Shown in pieces: positions 44,459-52,019 of a DNA stretch of 59,609 bases. Location: assembly GCA_023423275.1 (NCBI GenBank), contig JAFAFW010000032.1:1-59609 (forward strand), in the 5' to 3' direction. The position numbers and the translations under genes were made by a program. The notes beneath the pieces are model-generated. The model saw only the letters and a program-made list of their open reading frames with translations, ran no database searches and was not told the origin of the DNA. Each line of letters begins with the position of its first letter. Position 1 is the stretch's first letter. The DNA comes from Pseudomonadota bacterium (GTDB lineage: Bacteria > Pseudomonadota > Alphaproteobacteria > Rhizobiales > Hyphomicrobiaceae).

Positions 44459-45352
44459 ATGCACCGATTGAGAGCCGATCTTCTGCTGTTGTTCGCCGCC
44501 GCGATCTGGGGCATCGCCTTCTATTTTCAGAAGACAGCGATGGAGCATGTCGGACCGTTTTTGTTCGTGGCCTCGCGCGCCACGCTGGCGGCGATCTGCC
44601 TTGCACCGCTGGCTTTGCTGGAAGCGCGGAGGGCGGTGATCCCATGGTCATCGGGGCTCGTTCGCATCAGTATTGCGGCGGGCCTGGCGTTCTTCGGAGC
44701 CGCCACCGTACAACAGGCCGGTATCGTCACGGCCACGGTCACTAACTCCGGCTTCCTGACTGCGCTTTACATCATTTTCACGCCATTGATCGCCTGGATC
44801 GTCCTCGGTCGACTGCCAACGGTTTACGTCTGGCCGGCCGTGGGCATGGCGTTCATCGGAACCTGGCTGCTCGGCGGCGGAACATTGGCCGGTTTTTCCT
44901 ATGGCGATGGCCTGGTCGCGACCTCCGCGATCGTCTGGGCGGCGCACATGCTGATCACCAGCAGGGCCTCACCATTCGCCCGGCCCGTCGCCTTCACGGC
45001 CATTCAGTTTGCCGTGGTTGCAGTCTGCTCGCTCGCCGTCGCGATTGCGCTTGAGCCGATCAGCGTGGCCGCTCTGGTCGCCGCCGCTCCGGCGATCGGT
45101 TTTGTCGGAATCCTATCCAGCGCCCTGACGTTCACGCTGCTCGCCATCGCCCTGAAACATACCCCGCCAAGCGAAGCCGCCATCCTGGTCAGCATGGAAA
45201 CGCTGTTCGCCGCTGCAGCCGGTGCGATCCTGCTTGGCGAGCGTCTGCCGCCGATCGGCTGGATCGGCGCCAGCCTGATGTTCATGGCCACGCTGCTCAT
45301 CCAGATCGGGCCGATGATCGAGCGCCGCCGGCAGATGCGCACAGCCTCCTGA
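44459..45352 (+). CDS. EamA/DMT family transporter
   Basis: A 297-residue exporter-like protein with ten predicted helices in two EamA repeats. The first begins LLLFAAAIWGIAFYFQK and carries GPFLFVASRATLAA; the second ends with TPPSEAAILVSMETLFAAAAGAILLGERL, the typical closing motif. The substrate is unknown; amino acids or metabolites are usual. It is divergent from the DUF486 gene. The start at 44459 is chosen because the EamA helix begins a few residues later. Confidence 0.9.
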   Translation: MHRLRADLLLLFAAAIWGIAFYFQKTAMEHVGPFLFVASRATLAAICLAPLALLEARRAVIPWSSGLVRISIAAGLAFFGAATVQQAGIVTATVTNSGFLTALYIIFTPLIAWIVLGRLPTVYVWPAVGMAFIGTWLLGGGTLAGFSYGDGLVATSAIVWAAHMLITSRASPFARPVAFTAIQFAVVAVCSLAVAIALEPISVAALVAAAPAIGFVGILSSALTFTLLAIALKHTPPSEAAILVSMETLFAAAAGAILLGERLPPIGWIGASLMFMATLLIQIGPMIERRRQMRTAS

Positions 45353-45367
45353 TCCCGACGGGATCAG
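45349..45367 (+). terminator. Hairpin at the stop of the EamA gene
   Basis: A perfect 8-bp stem, 45349-45356 with 45360-45367, has a 3-base loop and overlaps the TGA of the transporter gene. It is followed by CGCTTTGACTT, a poor T tract, so it is only a possible terminator. Confidence 0.4.
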
Positions 45368-45474
45368 CGCTTTGACTTCACCGCGTCGGCTGATACGCTG
45401 CGGCAAATGGGATAGCGTCGCACCAGCCGTGTCGGTCATGGCTCGCGATCACCGTCGCGGCAGGCATTGCGTTT

Positions 45475-45774
45475 GTGCTCTCAGGGACGCTTTCGGACGC
45501 ATCAGCACAACAGCAGCAGACACCAAAACCTGATCCCCGGATCACGCCGGGACAGGTGATCAACGGTTGGGGTACGCCAATCCCCTGCCGGTGCCGCTAT
45601 CAGGGGCAAACGTTCAAGCTCGGCGAGGTCGTGTGCATGGCGACGCATCTCGGCACCGTCCTGACCCGCTGCGAACTGTTCATGAACAACACGTCCTGGG
45701 TGCCCAGTCCGGAGCCGTGCACCGTTTCGCAAGCCCCAGCGCGTCCGTTCTCCGTCGCCATGCCGCAACGGTGA
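45475..45774 (+). CDS. Small secreted cysteine-containing protein, start unclear
   Basis: The frame codes for a short exported protein. It has a signal-peptide end (DASAQQQQ), then ITPGQVINGWGTPIPC and a domain with five Cys (CRCRYQG, VVCMATH, TRCELFM, EPCTVSQ). The first standard start is GTG 45475, but the hydrophobic signal core (WLAITVAAGIAFVLSG) lies mostly upstream of it. That stretch reads openly in the same frame from a stop at 45391 with no ATG, GTG or TTG. A rare start, a frameshift near 45410-45440 or a sequence error would explain this. It ends 14 bp before the convergent MFS gene. Confidence 0.6.
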   Translation: MLSGTLSDASAQQQQTPKPDPRITPGQVINGWGTPIPCRCRYQGQTFKLGEVVCMATHLGTVLTRCELFMNNTSWVPSPEPCTVSQAPARPFSVAMPQR

Positions 45775-45788
45775 GCTCACCATCACTC

Positions 45789-47015
45789 CTACCCCTGCTC
45801 TGGTTTCTCACGCTGCGCGGCATGGTTTGCATGGCGTCCCAGCACCAGAACAATCCCGGCGCACGCCGCCGCGACCGAAGCAGCCAGGAACGCACTGGGA
45901 TATCCAAAGGTATCGATCAGACTGCCGAACAGCGGCGGCGTGACCGTATAGGTCGCGAAAACGAAGAATGTCGTCCCGGCCGTCACCTCACTCACAAGCT
46001 CGGGCGGCGCCATGCTCGCGGCTTCCGCCAGGTAGAGACCGTTCCAGGTCGCTACCGATGCGCCGACAATCAAAGCAGCCCCGACCAGGAGAACGAACGG
46101 GAGGGCCGGACCAAGGCTTGCCAGCAGTAGCGCGGAGGCCGACGAGCAAGCGGCAAGAACCATCAGGACGGGCCGCGGCGAACCGATACGGTCGGCCAGA
46201 AAGCCGAAGCTGATGCGCCCCAGCACACTCGCGCCCTGCATGACGGCAAACAGCGAGCCCGCGACAACCAGACTGTATCCCAGGCCGTCGTGCAGATAGA
46301 GGACGAGGAAGGAAAACACGGCGCTTTGGACGACGGCGAAGCCGACGCAGGCCGCCGCCAGACGGCTCAATCCCGGAGCCAGCGTCAAAGCCCGGAACGG
46401 CCGCAGGAGGTTGCCCGGATCAAACACTCGCGACAACCGGAATGCCCCTCTGGGGCGGCTCTCGTTGTAGCTGCGCGGAGCCAGAATCAGCGGCACCGCC
46501 AGCGTGACCGTTACGAGCGCGATCCACACGAGGGCCATGCGCCAGCTTGTCTGCGTCACCAGCCAGCCGCCAAAGGCGCCCGCAATCATCCCACCAAGTG
46601 GAACACCGGCCTGCCGCAGCGAAAACAGAGTGGCCCAATACGCCCGCGGCGCGTGATCGGCGACGATCTGGCTACCGGCGGGCGTCGAGCTCGCATACCC
46701 GAAGCCGATCAGCAGCGCGCCCAGCAGCACCAGCGGGAACACGGCGGTCAAGCACAAGGCCGCCCCTACCAGCAGCACCGCGACGCCTGCCCGCAGCGTG
46801 CGCACCGGCCCCAGCGCCGGGGTAATCCCGTGATTGGACATGTAAAGCCAGACCGAGCCCAGCCCGGTGGCGCCCGCGACCCAGCCGTAGGCTGTCGCCT
46901 CAACGCCAGCCGCGCTCATCATCAGTGGCGCGACGACAGGCAGGAAAAGCTGCATGGCGGCGACGCCAACGAGTGGTATCAACACCACCAACAGTGGCGG
47001 CAGGAAACTGGGCAT
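45789..47015 (-). CDS. MFS transporter
   Basis: A 408-residue major facilitator protein with about twelve helices. Typical features are the loop between helices 2 and 3, LGPVRTLRAG, the GFGYASSTPAGSQIVADHAP stretch, and LGRISFGFLADRIGSPRPVL, which fits motif A in the second half. It begins with a membrane segment directly after the start. The substrate is unknown. It is divergent from pyrB across 327 bp. Confidence 0.88.
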   Translation of the reverse strand: MPSFLPPLLVVLIPLVGVAAMQLFLPVVAPLMMSAAGVEATAYGWVAGATGLGSVWLYMSNHGITPALGPVRTLRAGVAVLLVGAALCLTAVFPLVLLGALLIGFGYASSTPAGSQIVADHAPRAYWATLFSLRQAGVPLGGMIAGAFGGWLVTQTSWRMALVWIALVTVTLAVPLILAPRSYNESRPRGAFRLSRVFDPGNLLRPFRALTLAPGLSRLAAACVGFAVVQSAVFSFLVLYLHDGLGYSLVVAGSLFAVMQGASVLGRISFGFLADRIGSPRPVLMVLAACSSASALLLASLGPALPFVLLVGAALIVGASVATWNGLYLAEAASMAPPELVSEVTAGTTFFVFATYTVTPPLFGSLIDTFGYPSAFLAASVAAACAGIVLVLGRHANHAAQREKPEQG

Positions 47016-47303
47016 GACTGAGGATGTGCTCCTGGGACCGAGACCGTCAGTCTTTCAGCTTGGGTGGTTGGGGGCAAGCGTTGCGGCCGTCGGTCCTGCG
47101 GAGACTGGTATGCGCACGCCGGGACACAAAAGCGTTTCGCGGCAATCCGATTCGCTTCCTCACGGCGAGACCGGCCAATCGGAAAGAGGTACAGCACCTG
47201 ACGCAAACAACCTGACCGGGCACAAGGCCTTGATTCGTCACAACCTGGCGGGGAACTGGTCCGGGGCCGACGGGTTCAGTTGTCGATAGTTTTCTAAAGC
47301 CGC

Positions 47304-47332
47304 TTGCCGACCTGCAGGTCGGCTTCTATACA
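47304..47332 (+). promoter_or_regulatory. pyrB promoter with embedded perfect palindrome
   Basis: A -35 like TTGCCG (47304-47309) and a -10 like TATACA (47327-47332) are separated by exactly 17 bases. A perfect 18-bp palindrome, GCCGACCTGCAGGTCGGC (47306-47323), runs from the -35 into the spacer, the place for a repressor site. Start of transcription would fall near 47339, about four bases before the pyrB ATG at 47343, which has no Shine-Dalgarno. The rest of the 47016-47303 gap shows nothing I can name. Confidence 0.5.
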
Positions 47333-47342
47333 AACGGCTTTG

Positions 47343-48302
47343 ATGACCAGCCACACCCCAGCCACCGACACCGCCTTCTTCTCGCAGCGTCATTTGTTGA
47401 CCTGTGAGACCCTGACGGCAAAAGAAATCACCGCGCTTCTCGACCTCGCGAACAAGGCCGCCGACATCAATCGGCAGGTCAATAAAAAGCGCGACGTCTT
47501 GAGGGGACGCACCCTCATCAACCTGTTCTTCGAGGCGTCGACCCGGACGCAGAGTTCGTTCGAACTCGCCGGTAAACGCCTCGGGGCCGACGTCATGAAC
47601 ATGAACGTCTCGACCTCTTCGGTACAGAAGGGCGAGACGCTGATCGATACGGCGATGACGCTCAACGCCATGCGCCCCGATATCATCGCGGTCCGGCATC
47701 ACTCGGCCGGCGCGGTCGAACTCCTGTCGCAGAAGGTCGACTGCTCGGTGATCAACGCTGGTGACGGCGCCCACCAGCATCCGACTCAGGCACTGCTCGA
47801 CGCGCTCACCATCCGGCGTGCCAAGGGCCGCATCGCCGGACTGACAGTGGCCATCTGCGGTGACATCCTGCATTCCCGTGTTGCGCGTTCCAACATCAAC
47901 GTGCTGAGCACGATGGGGGCACGCGTCCGCCTCATCGCCCCCTCGACGCTGCTGCCGGCCGAACCCGAGCGGTTCGGTGCGGAAGTCTACACCGACATGT
48001 GGAAGGGCCTCGAAGGCGTCGACATCGTCATGATGCTGCGCCTGCAGCGCGAACGGATGCAGGGTTCCCTGGTGCCGTCCAGCCGCGAATACTTCCACTT
48101 TTTCGGGCTCGATCACGAGAAGCTGGCGCGGGCGAAGCCCGACGCGCTCATCATGCATCCGGGTCCAATGAATCGTGGCGTCGAAATCGCCTCGACGATT
48201 GCCGACCACTCGCGCAGTCTGATTCGCGAGCAGGTCGAGATGGGTGTCGCCGTGCGTATGGCCGTGCTCGAAGCACTCGCCCGCAACCTCCCTAACCACT
48301 GA
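47343..48302 (+). CDS. pyrB: Aspartate carbamoyltransferase catalytic subunit
   Basis: PyrB joins carbamoyl phosphate and aspartate, the first committed step of pyrimidine synthesis. The 319 residues have the carbamoyl phosphate motif FFEASTRTQSSFE (STRT at 66-69), HPTQALLDAL, and the C-terminal HPGPMNRGVEI. No pyrI regulatory gene is near. Instead the dihydroorotase-like gene follows after 12 bp with its own GGAGG site, the layout of bacterial PyrB-PyrC' complexes. The ATG at 47343 is not preceded by a ribosome site. The upstream TTG in the same frame lies in the promoter. Confidence 0.95.
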   Translation: MTSHTPATDTAFFSQRHLLTCETLTAKEITALLDLANKAADINRQVNKKRDVLRGRTLINLFFEASTRTQSSFELAGKRLGADVMNMNVSTSSVQKGETLIDTAMTLNAMRPDIIAVRHHSAGAVELLSQKVDCSVINAGDGAHQHPTQALLDALTIRRAKGRIAGLTVAICGDILHSRVARSNINVLSTMGARVRLIAPSTLLPAEPERFGAEVYTDMWKGLEGVDIVMMLRLQRERMQGSLVPSSREYFHFFGLDHEKLARAKPDALIMHPGPMNRGVEIASTIADHSRSLIREQVEMGVAVRMAVLEALARNLPNH

Positions 48303-48314
48303 GCGGAGGTCCAG

Positions 48315-49643
48315 ATGCGCAGCACTCGCCCGACCACCAAGGCTAAGCGTACCGTTCTCATCAACGCACGCGTGATCGACCCCGCGAGCAATCGCGACGA
48401 ACCCGGCGGCGTCCTCATTGCCGACGGTGTGATCGAGGATATCGGTGGCCATCTGCGCCGCAACGCGCCAGAGGGCGCCGAGGTCATCGACTGCCGGGGG
48501 CACGTTCTGGCGCCCGGACTTGTGGACGTGCAGGTCTTTACCGGTGAGCCTGGAGCCGAACACCGTGAAACCCTGAAGACCGCCAGCCAGGCTGCCGCGG
48601 CGGGCGGGGTGACAACCATCATCGTCATGCCGGACACCAATCCGGTGATCGATCAGGTGTCGCTCGTCGACTTCATCCAGCGGCGTGCCCGCGACAACGC
48701 CATCGTGAACGTTCACACCATGGCGGCAATGACGAAGGGCCTGGCAGGCAACGAGATCACGGAGATCGGGCTATTGAAGCGCGCCGGCGCGATCGCGTTC
48801 TCCAACGGAAAATCCAGCGTCGCCAACACCAAGGTGATGCGCAATGCGCTGCTCTACTCCAAGGACCACGGCGCGCTCATCGTACACCACACCGAGGACC
48901 CCTATCTCTCGGAAGGCACGTGCATGAACGCTGGCCACGTGGCCGCGCGGCTCGGCCTGTTCGGGGCCCCGAAGGCCGCAGAAACCATCGTTCTCGAACG
49001 CGATATCCAACTCGTCGAGATTACCGGCGGGCGCTATCACGCCGCCACCATCTCGTGCCGCGAAAGCCTGGAAATCGTGCGCGCGGCCAAGGCCCGGAAA
49101 CTCCCGGTCACGTGCGGCGTGTCGATCAATCATCTGACGTTGAACGAAAACGACATCGGCCCTTACCGCACGTTCTTCAAGCTGCGCCCGCCATTGCGCA
49201 GTGAGGAGGATCGCGTCGCTCTTCTGCGCGGGCTGGCGGCGGGCGACATCGACGTCATCGTCTCCAGCCATGACCCGCAGGACGAGGATGTGAAGCGGCG
49301 TCCGTTCGCGGAAGCCGCCGACGGCGCCATTGGCCTGGAAACGCTGTTGTCCGCCGCCCTGCGGCTGCATCACAACGACGATATCAGCCTGATGATGCTG
49401 CTGAAGGCGATGACGATCACACCGGCCAAGCTGCTCGGCCTGCCGTCTGGCCGTCTTGCGAAAGGCGCGCCGGCCGATCTGGTGCTGTTCGACATGGGCC
49501 AGCCCTGGGTGGTCGATCGCGATCAGCTTCGCGCCCGCTCGAAAAACTCCCCGTTCGACGAGAGCAAGATGCAGGGCCGCATCCTGCTGACCATGGTTGC
49601 CGGCGAGACGGTGTACCAGTACCCTGATCATGCGCGCGGCTGA
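48315..49643 (+). CDS. Dihydroorotase-like protein, probably inactive PyrC' subunit
   Basis: The 442 residues have the dihydroorotase fold and order, including AEHRETLKTASQAAAAGGVTT, GLVDVQVFTGEPG, and AADGAIGLETLL. The metal site is destroyed. The usual HxHxR at the end of strand one is Q73-V-F75-T-G77, the Asp of the SDDGK-type loop is absent (SNGKS at 163-167), and the TDHAPH motif reads SSHDPQ (317-322). Only H191/H192 in HHTEDP remains of the set. This matches the non-catalytic PyrC' that holds PyrB in an active complex in some proteobacteria. An active dihydroorotase must then lie elsewhere. The start ATG follows GGAGG. Confidence 0.88.
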   Translation: MRSTRPTTKAKRTVLINARVIDPASNRDEPGGVLIADGVIEDIGGHLRRNAPEGAEVIDCRGHVLAPGLVDVQVFTGEPGAEHRETLKTASQAAAAGGVTTIIVMPDTNPVIDQVSLVDFIQRRARDNAIVNVHTMAAMTKGLAGNEITEIGLLKRAGAIAFSNGKSSVANTKVMRNALLYSKDHGALIVHHTEDPYLSEGTCMNAGHVAARLGLFGAPKAAETIVLERDIQLVEITGGRYHAATISCRESLEIVRAAKARKLPVTCGVSINHLTLNENDIGPYRTFFKLRPPLRSEEDRVALLRGLAAGDIDVIVSSHDPQDEDVKRRPFAEAADGAIGLETLLSAALRLHHNDDISLMMLLKAMTITPAKLLGLPSGRLAKGAPADLVLFDMGQPWVVDRDQLRARSKNSPFDESKMQGRILLTMVAGETVYQYPDHARG

Positions 49644-49682
49644 GGCGGCGCGCATGTCTTTCTCCCGGTTGATGGACGCCGG

Positions 49683-50297
49683 ATGTCTCAATTCTTGACC
49701 AACACGACATTGCTGGCTCTTGCTGTCGGGTACGTGCTGGGCTCGATTCCGTTCGGGCTTCTGCTGACGAAGGCGGCAGGCCTCGGTGACATCCGCAGCA
49801 TCGGCTCCGGCAACATCGGCGCGACCAATGTTCTGCGCACGGGGCATAAGGGACTGGCGGCAACGACCCTGCTTCTCGATGCGTTGAAAGGAACGGCGGC
49901 GGTCCTCATTGCCGGGCTCATCGGTCCGGCCGAGACCGCAGGTGAGGCTGCATTGGCGGGCGGCCTCGGAGCATTTCTCGGACACGTATTTCCGGTGTGG
50001 CTCGGCTTTCGTGGCGGCAAGGGCGTCGCCACCTACATCGGCGTGCTGCTCGGACTTCATTGGCCAGCAGCGATTGCCTTCTGTGTGATCTGGCTCTCCT
50101 CGGCGTTCCTGACCCGCTACTCGTCGCTGTCGGCGCTGATTGCGAGCATTGCTATCCCGCTGCTGTTGTGGGCAATCGGTCTCAATCAGATCGCGGCGCT
50201 GGTCGCACTTCTCAGCGCCCTGCTCATCGCGAAGCATCACGCCAATATCCGCCGCCTCATCTCCGGTACGGAGAGTAAAATCGGCGCGAAGGCCTGA
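49683..50297 (+). CDS. plsY: Acyl-phosphate:glycerol-3-phosphate acyltransferase
   Basis: PlsY is the membrane enzyme that starts phospholipid synthesis, moving an acyl group from acyl phosphate to glycerol 3-phosphate. The 204 residues form about five helices. The three signature loops are visible: GSGNIGATN at 41-49, GFRGGKGVAT in the second, and the later KHHANIRR. Gene order pyrC'-plsY-dprA is typical for the order. dprA starts 2 bp past its stop. Confidence 0.96.
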   Translation: MSQFLTNTTLLALAVGYVLGSIPFGLLLTKAAGLGDIRSIGSGNIGATNVLRTGHKGLAATTLLLDALKGTAAVLIAGLIGPAETAGEAALAGGLGAFLGHVFPVWLGFRGGKGVATYIGVLLGLHWPAAIAFCVIWLSSAFLTRYSSLSALIASIAIPLLLWAIGLNQIAALVALLSALLIAKHHANIRRLISGTESKIGAKA

Positions 50298-50299
50298 TC

Positions 50300-51466
50300 G
50301 TGCGTCCTGGGCCGAAGCCGCCGCCGCTGCCGACAACCCGGATTGATGATGGTGAGCGGCTCGCTTGTGTGCGCCTGATCCGATCGGAGAACGTCGGACC
50401 CGTCACATTCCGCAGCCTGATCGGCCACTTCGGGAGCGCGCAGGCGGCCTTGTCGGCCCTTCCCGATCTCTCCGAGCGCGGCGGCCGAAGACGTCCCATC
50501 CGCATCTGTCCGGCAGCAGCCGCCCAGGCTGAACTTGATGCCGCCGACCGGATCGGCGCCCAGCCCGTTTTCATGGTCGAGCCCGGGTATCCTGAGGCGC
50601 TGGCCGCGACGGATGGCTGTCCTCCGCTGATCTACACCAAGGGCGATCAGCGGCTCCTGTCTCAGAAGTCTGTCGGGATCGTCGGATCGCGATCGGCATC
50701 GGCCGCCGGGATGAAGCTCGCCCGTCTGTTCGCCGACGGACTGGGCCGCGCTGGATATGTCGTGGTGTCCGGGCTGGCGCTCGGCATCGACGCCGCCGCA
50801 CACCAGGCAGCCTTGGAGACGGGGACGGTTGCTGTTCTGGCGGGCGGCCTCGATATCGTCTACCCACCGCAACACACCGAACTGCACACCGCTATCGCCG
50901 AGCGGGGTTGTCTCGTCAGCGAACAACCGCCGGGATTCCAGCCCCGTGGCGTTGATTTCCCACGCCGGAACCGGATCATCTCGGGATTATCAAAGGGCGT
51001 CGTCGTGGTCGAGGCTGCGCGGCGATCGGGCTCGCTCATCACCGCGCGTCGTGCCGCCGACCAGGGACGTGACGTGTTCGCCGCGCCAGGCCATCCCCTC
51101 GATCCGCGCGCCGAAGGAACCAACTTCCTGATCAAGGAGGGCGCCACGCTTGTCACCTGCGCCGAGGACATCGTTACGGGGCTGCAGCCGTTCGGTCGCG
51201 AGCGCGGAATGGAGGCGCCGAGCGAGTCTCTGCTGCAGGACATGGCGGCTTCCCGCGACCCCCACGTACAGCCCCCACACATTGCCCAGGATGAGCGGTC
51301 CCGCATTACGGCGGTCCTCAGCCCGGCGCCGGTCAACGTCGACGAGCTTGCGCGCGCGACGGATCTTCCTATTCGGATTGTCCAAGCCGTTCTACTCGAA
51401 CTCGCGTTGGCCGGCCGCTTGGAGCATCACGGCAGCCAACTCGTATCACTTGTTGTTGATAGATGA
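50300..51466 (+). CDS. dprA: DNA processing protein DprA
   Basis: DprA loads RecA on incoming single-stranded DNA in transformation; in non-competent bacteria its role is less clear. The 388 residues have a helical N-terminal part, then the Rossmann fold with VGIVGSRSAS at 126-134, SGLALGIDAAAHQAAL, FPRRNRIISGLS and EAARRSGSLITARRAADQGRDV. A C-terminal winged helix (DprA_WH, about 330-385) follows. The GTG start lies 2 bp after plsY, so the two are cotranscribed. Confidence 0.95.
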   Translation: MRPGPKPPPLPTTRIDDGERLACVRLIRSENVGPVTFRSLIGHFGSAQAALSALPDLSERGGRRRPIRICPAAAAQAELDAADRIGAQPVFMVEPGYPEALAATDGCPPLIYTKGDQRLLSQKSVGIVGSRSASAAGMKLARLFADGLGRAGYVVVSGLALGIDAAAHQAALETGTVAVLAGGLDIVYPPQHTELHTAIAERGCLVSEQPPGFQPRGVDFPRRNRIISGLSKGVVVVEAARRSGSLITARRAADQGRDVFAAPGHPLDPRAEGTNFLIKEGATLVTCAEDIVTGLQPFGRERGMEAPSESLLQDMAASRDPHVQPPHIAQDERSRITAVLSPAPVNVDELARATDLPIRIVQAVLLELALAGRLEHHGSQLVSLVVDR

Positions 51467-52019
51467 CCTCTCAGCACTCAGCGGCCTGGCGCACCTCCCG
51501 TACGCGGCCTGATCAAGGCATCATGAGGTTAAAGACGGCCACGTTGATCGCGCCGCTTCAGATCGACTTCCCGAAACGCCAACTCAAGAATTCCAGCTAA
51601 GGTCGCGCAATTGATGAGACGCGCTATTCTTTGCAATTGCCTGATCATATCCGACAGATACTCGAGCTGCTCCATACCGGCGAGTTGCCGGATGTCAGAG
51701 GGGGGTGGTGCGTTGCCCGCTCCCCCCTGCACGACAATAAAGCCGCGCCGGTATCCAGTTGAGGGTGGTTTCATCGGCCATGTCTCCCCGCTCCAGCCAA
51801 TGCTGCCGTGACTCACGCAAAACTACGGCAATGCCTAATATCACCCTAAAGAGAAGACAATACCCGTTTTTGGTAGATTTCACACATTTGACTTCGGTGC
51901 GTCCATCTCCCATGTTCCCCGCCACCGGAATTCGAATGCGCAGTTAATGTATCGGCCCCGCGCGAGCGCCTGCTGGGCCAAGGCAGGCGGCTTCCGCAGC
52001 GGCGGGATCAAGAGCACTC
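51467..52019. other. Intergenic region before topA
   Basis: This 553-bp stretch separates dprA from topA. A short minus-strand frame at 51529-51675 may be coding and is listed separately. The part from 51820 to 51945 is less GC-rich than its surroundings. It has TTGACT at 51888-51893, a fair -35, but no good -10 at the right distance. The topA promoter must lie here. I see no RNA gene or repeat. Confidence 0.4.
51529..51675 (-). CDS. Possible small helical protein
   Basis: A 48-codon frame reads MEQLEYLSDMIRQLQRIARL, then a conserved-looking NCATLAGILELAFREVDLK. The pattern gives two amphipathic helices and resembles small Hyphomicrobiales proteins with (M)xxLxYLxxMIxxL and CxTLAGIL. The frame stays open up to 51816, but that part is not protein-like. 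No strong ribosome site is seen before the ATG. It may be a genuine small gene or chance. Confidence 0.4.
   Translation of the reverse strand: MEQLEYLSDMIRQLQRIARLINCATLAGILELAFREVDLKRRDQRGRL

Noticed and set aside
47304..47342. TTG at 47304 as start of pyrB, giving 13 more residues.
   Set aside because: It falls on the predicted -35 box and palindrome and has no ribosome site; PyrB similarity begins after 47343.
48771..50336. Long minus-strand open frame of 521 codons opposite the pseudo-dihydroorotase and plsY genes.
   Set aside because: It is a mirror of well-supported plus-strand genes in GC-rich DNA, has no family features, and is rich in Arg, Gln and His as such shadows are.
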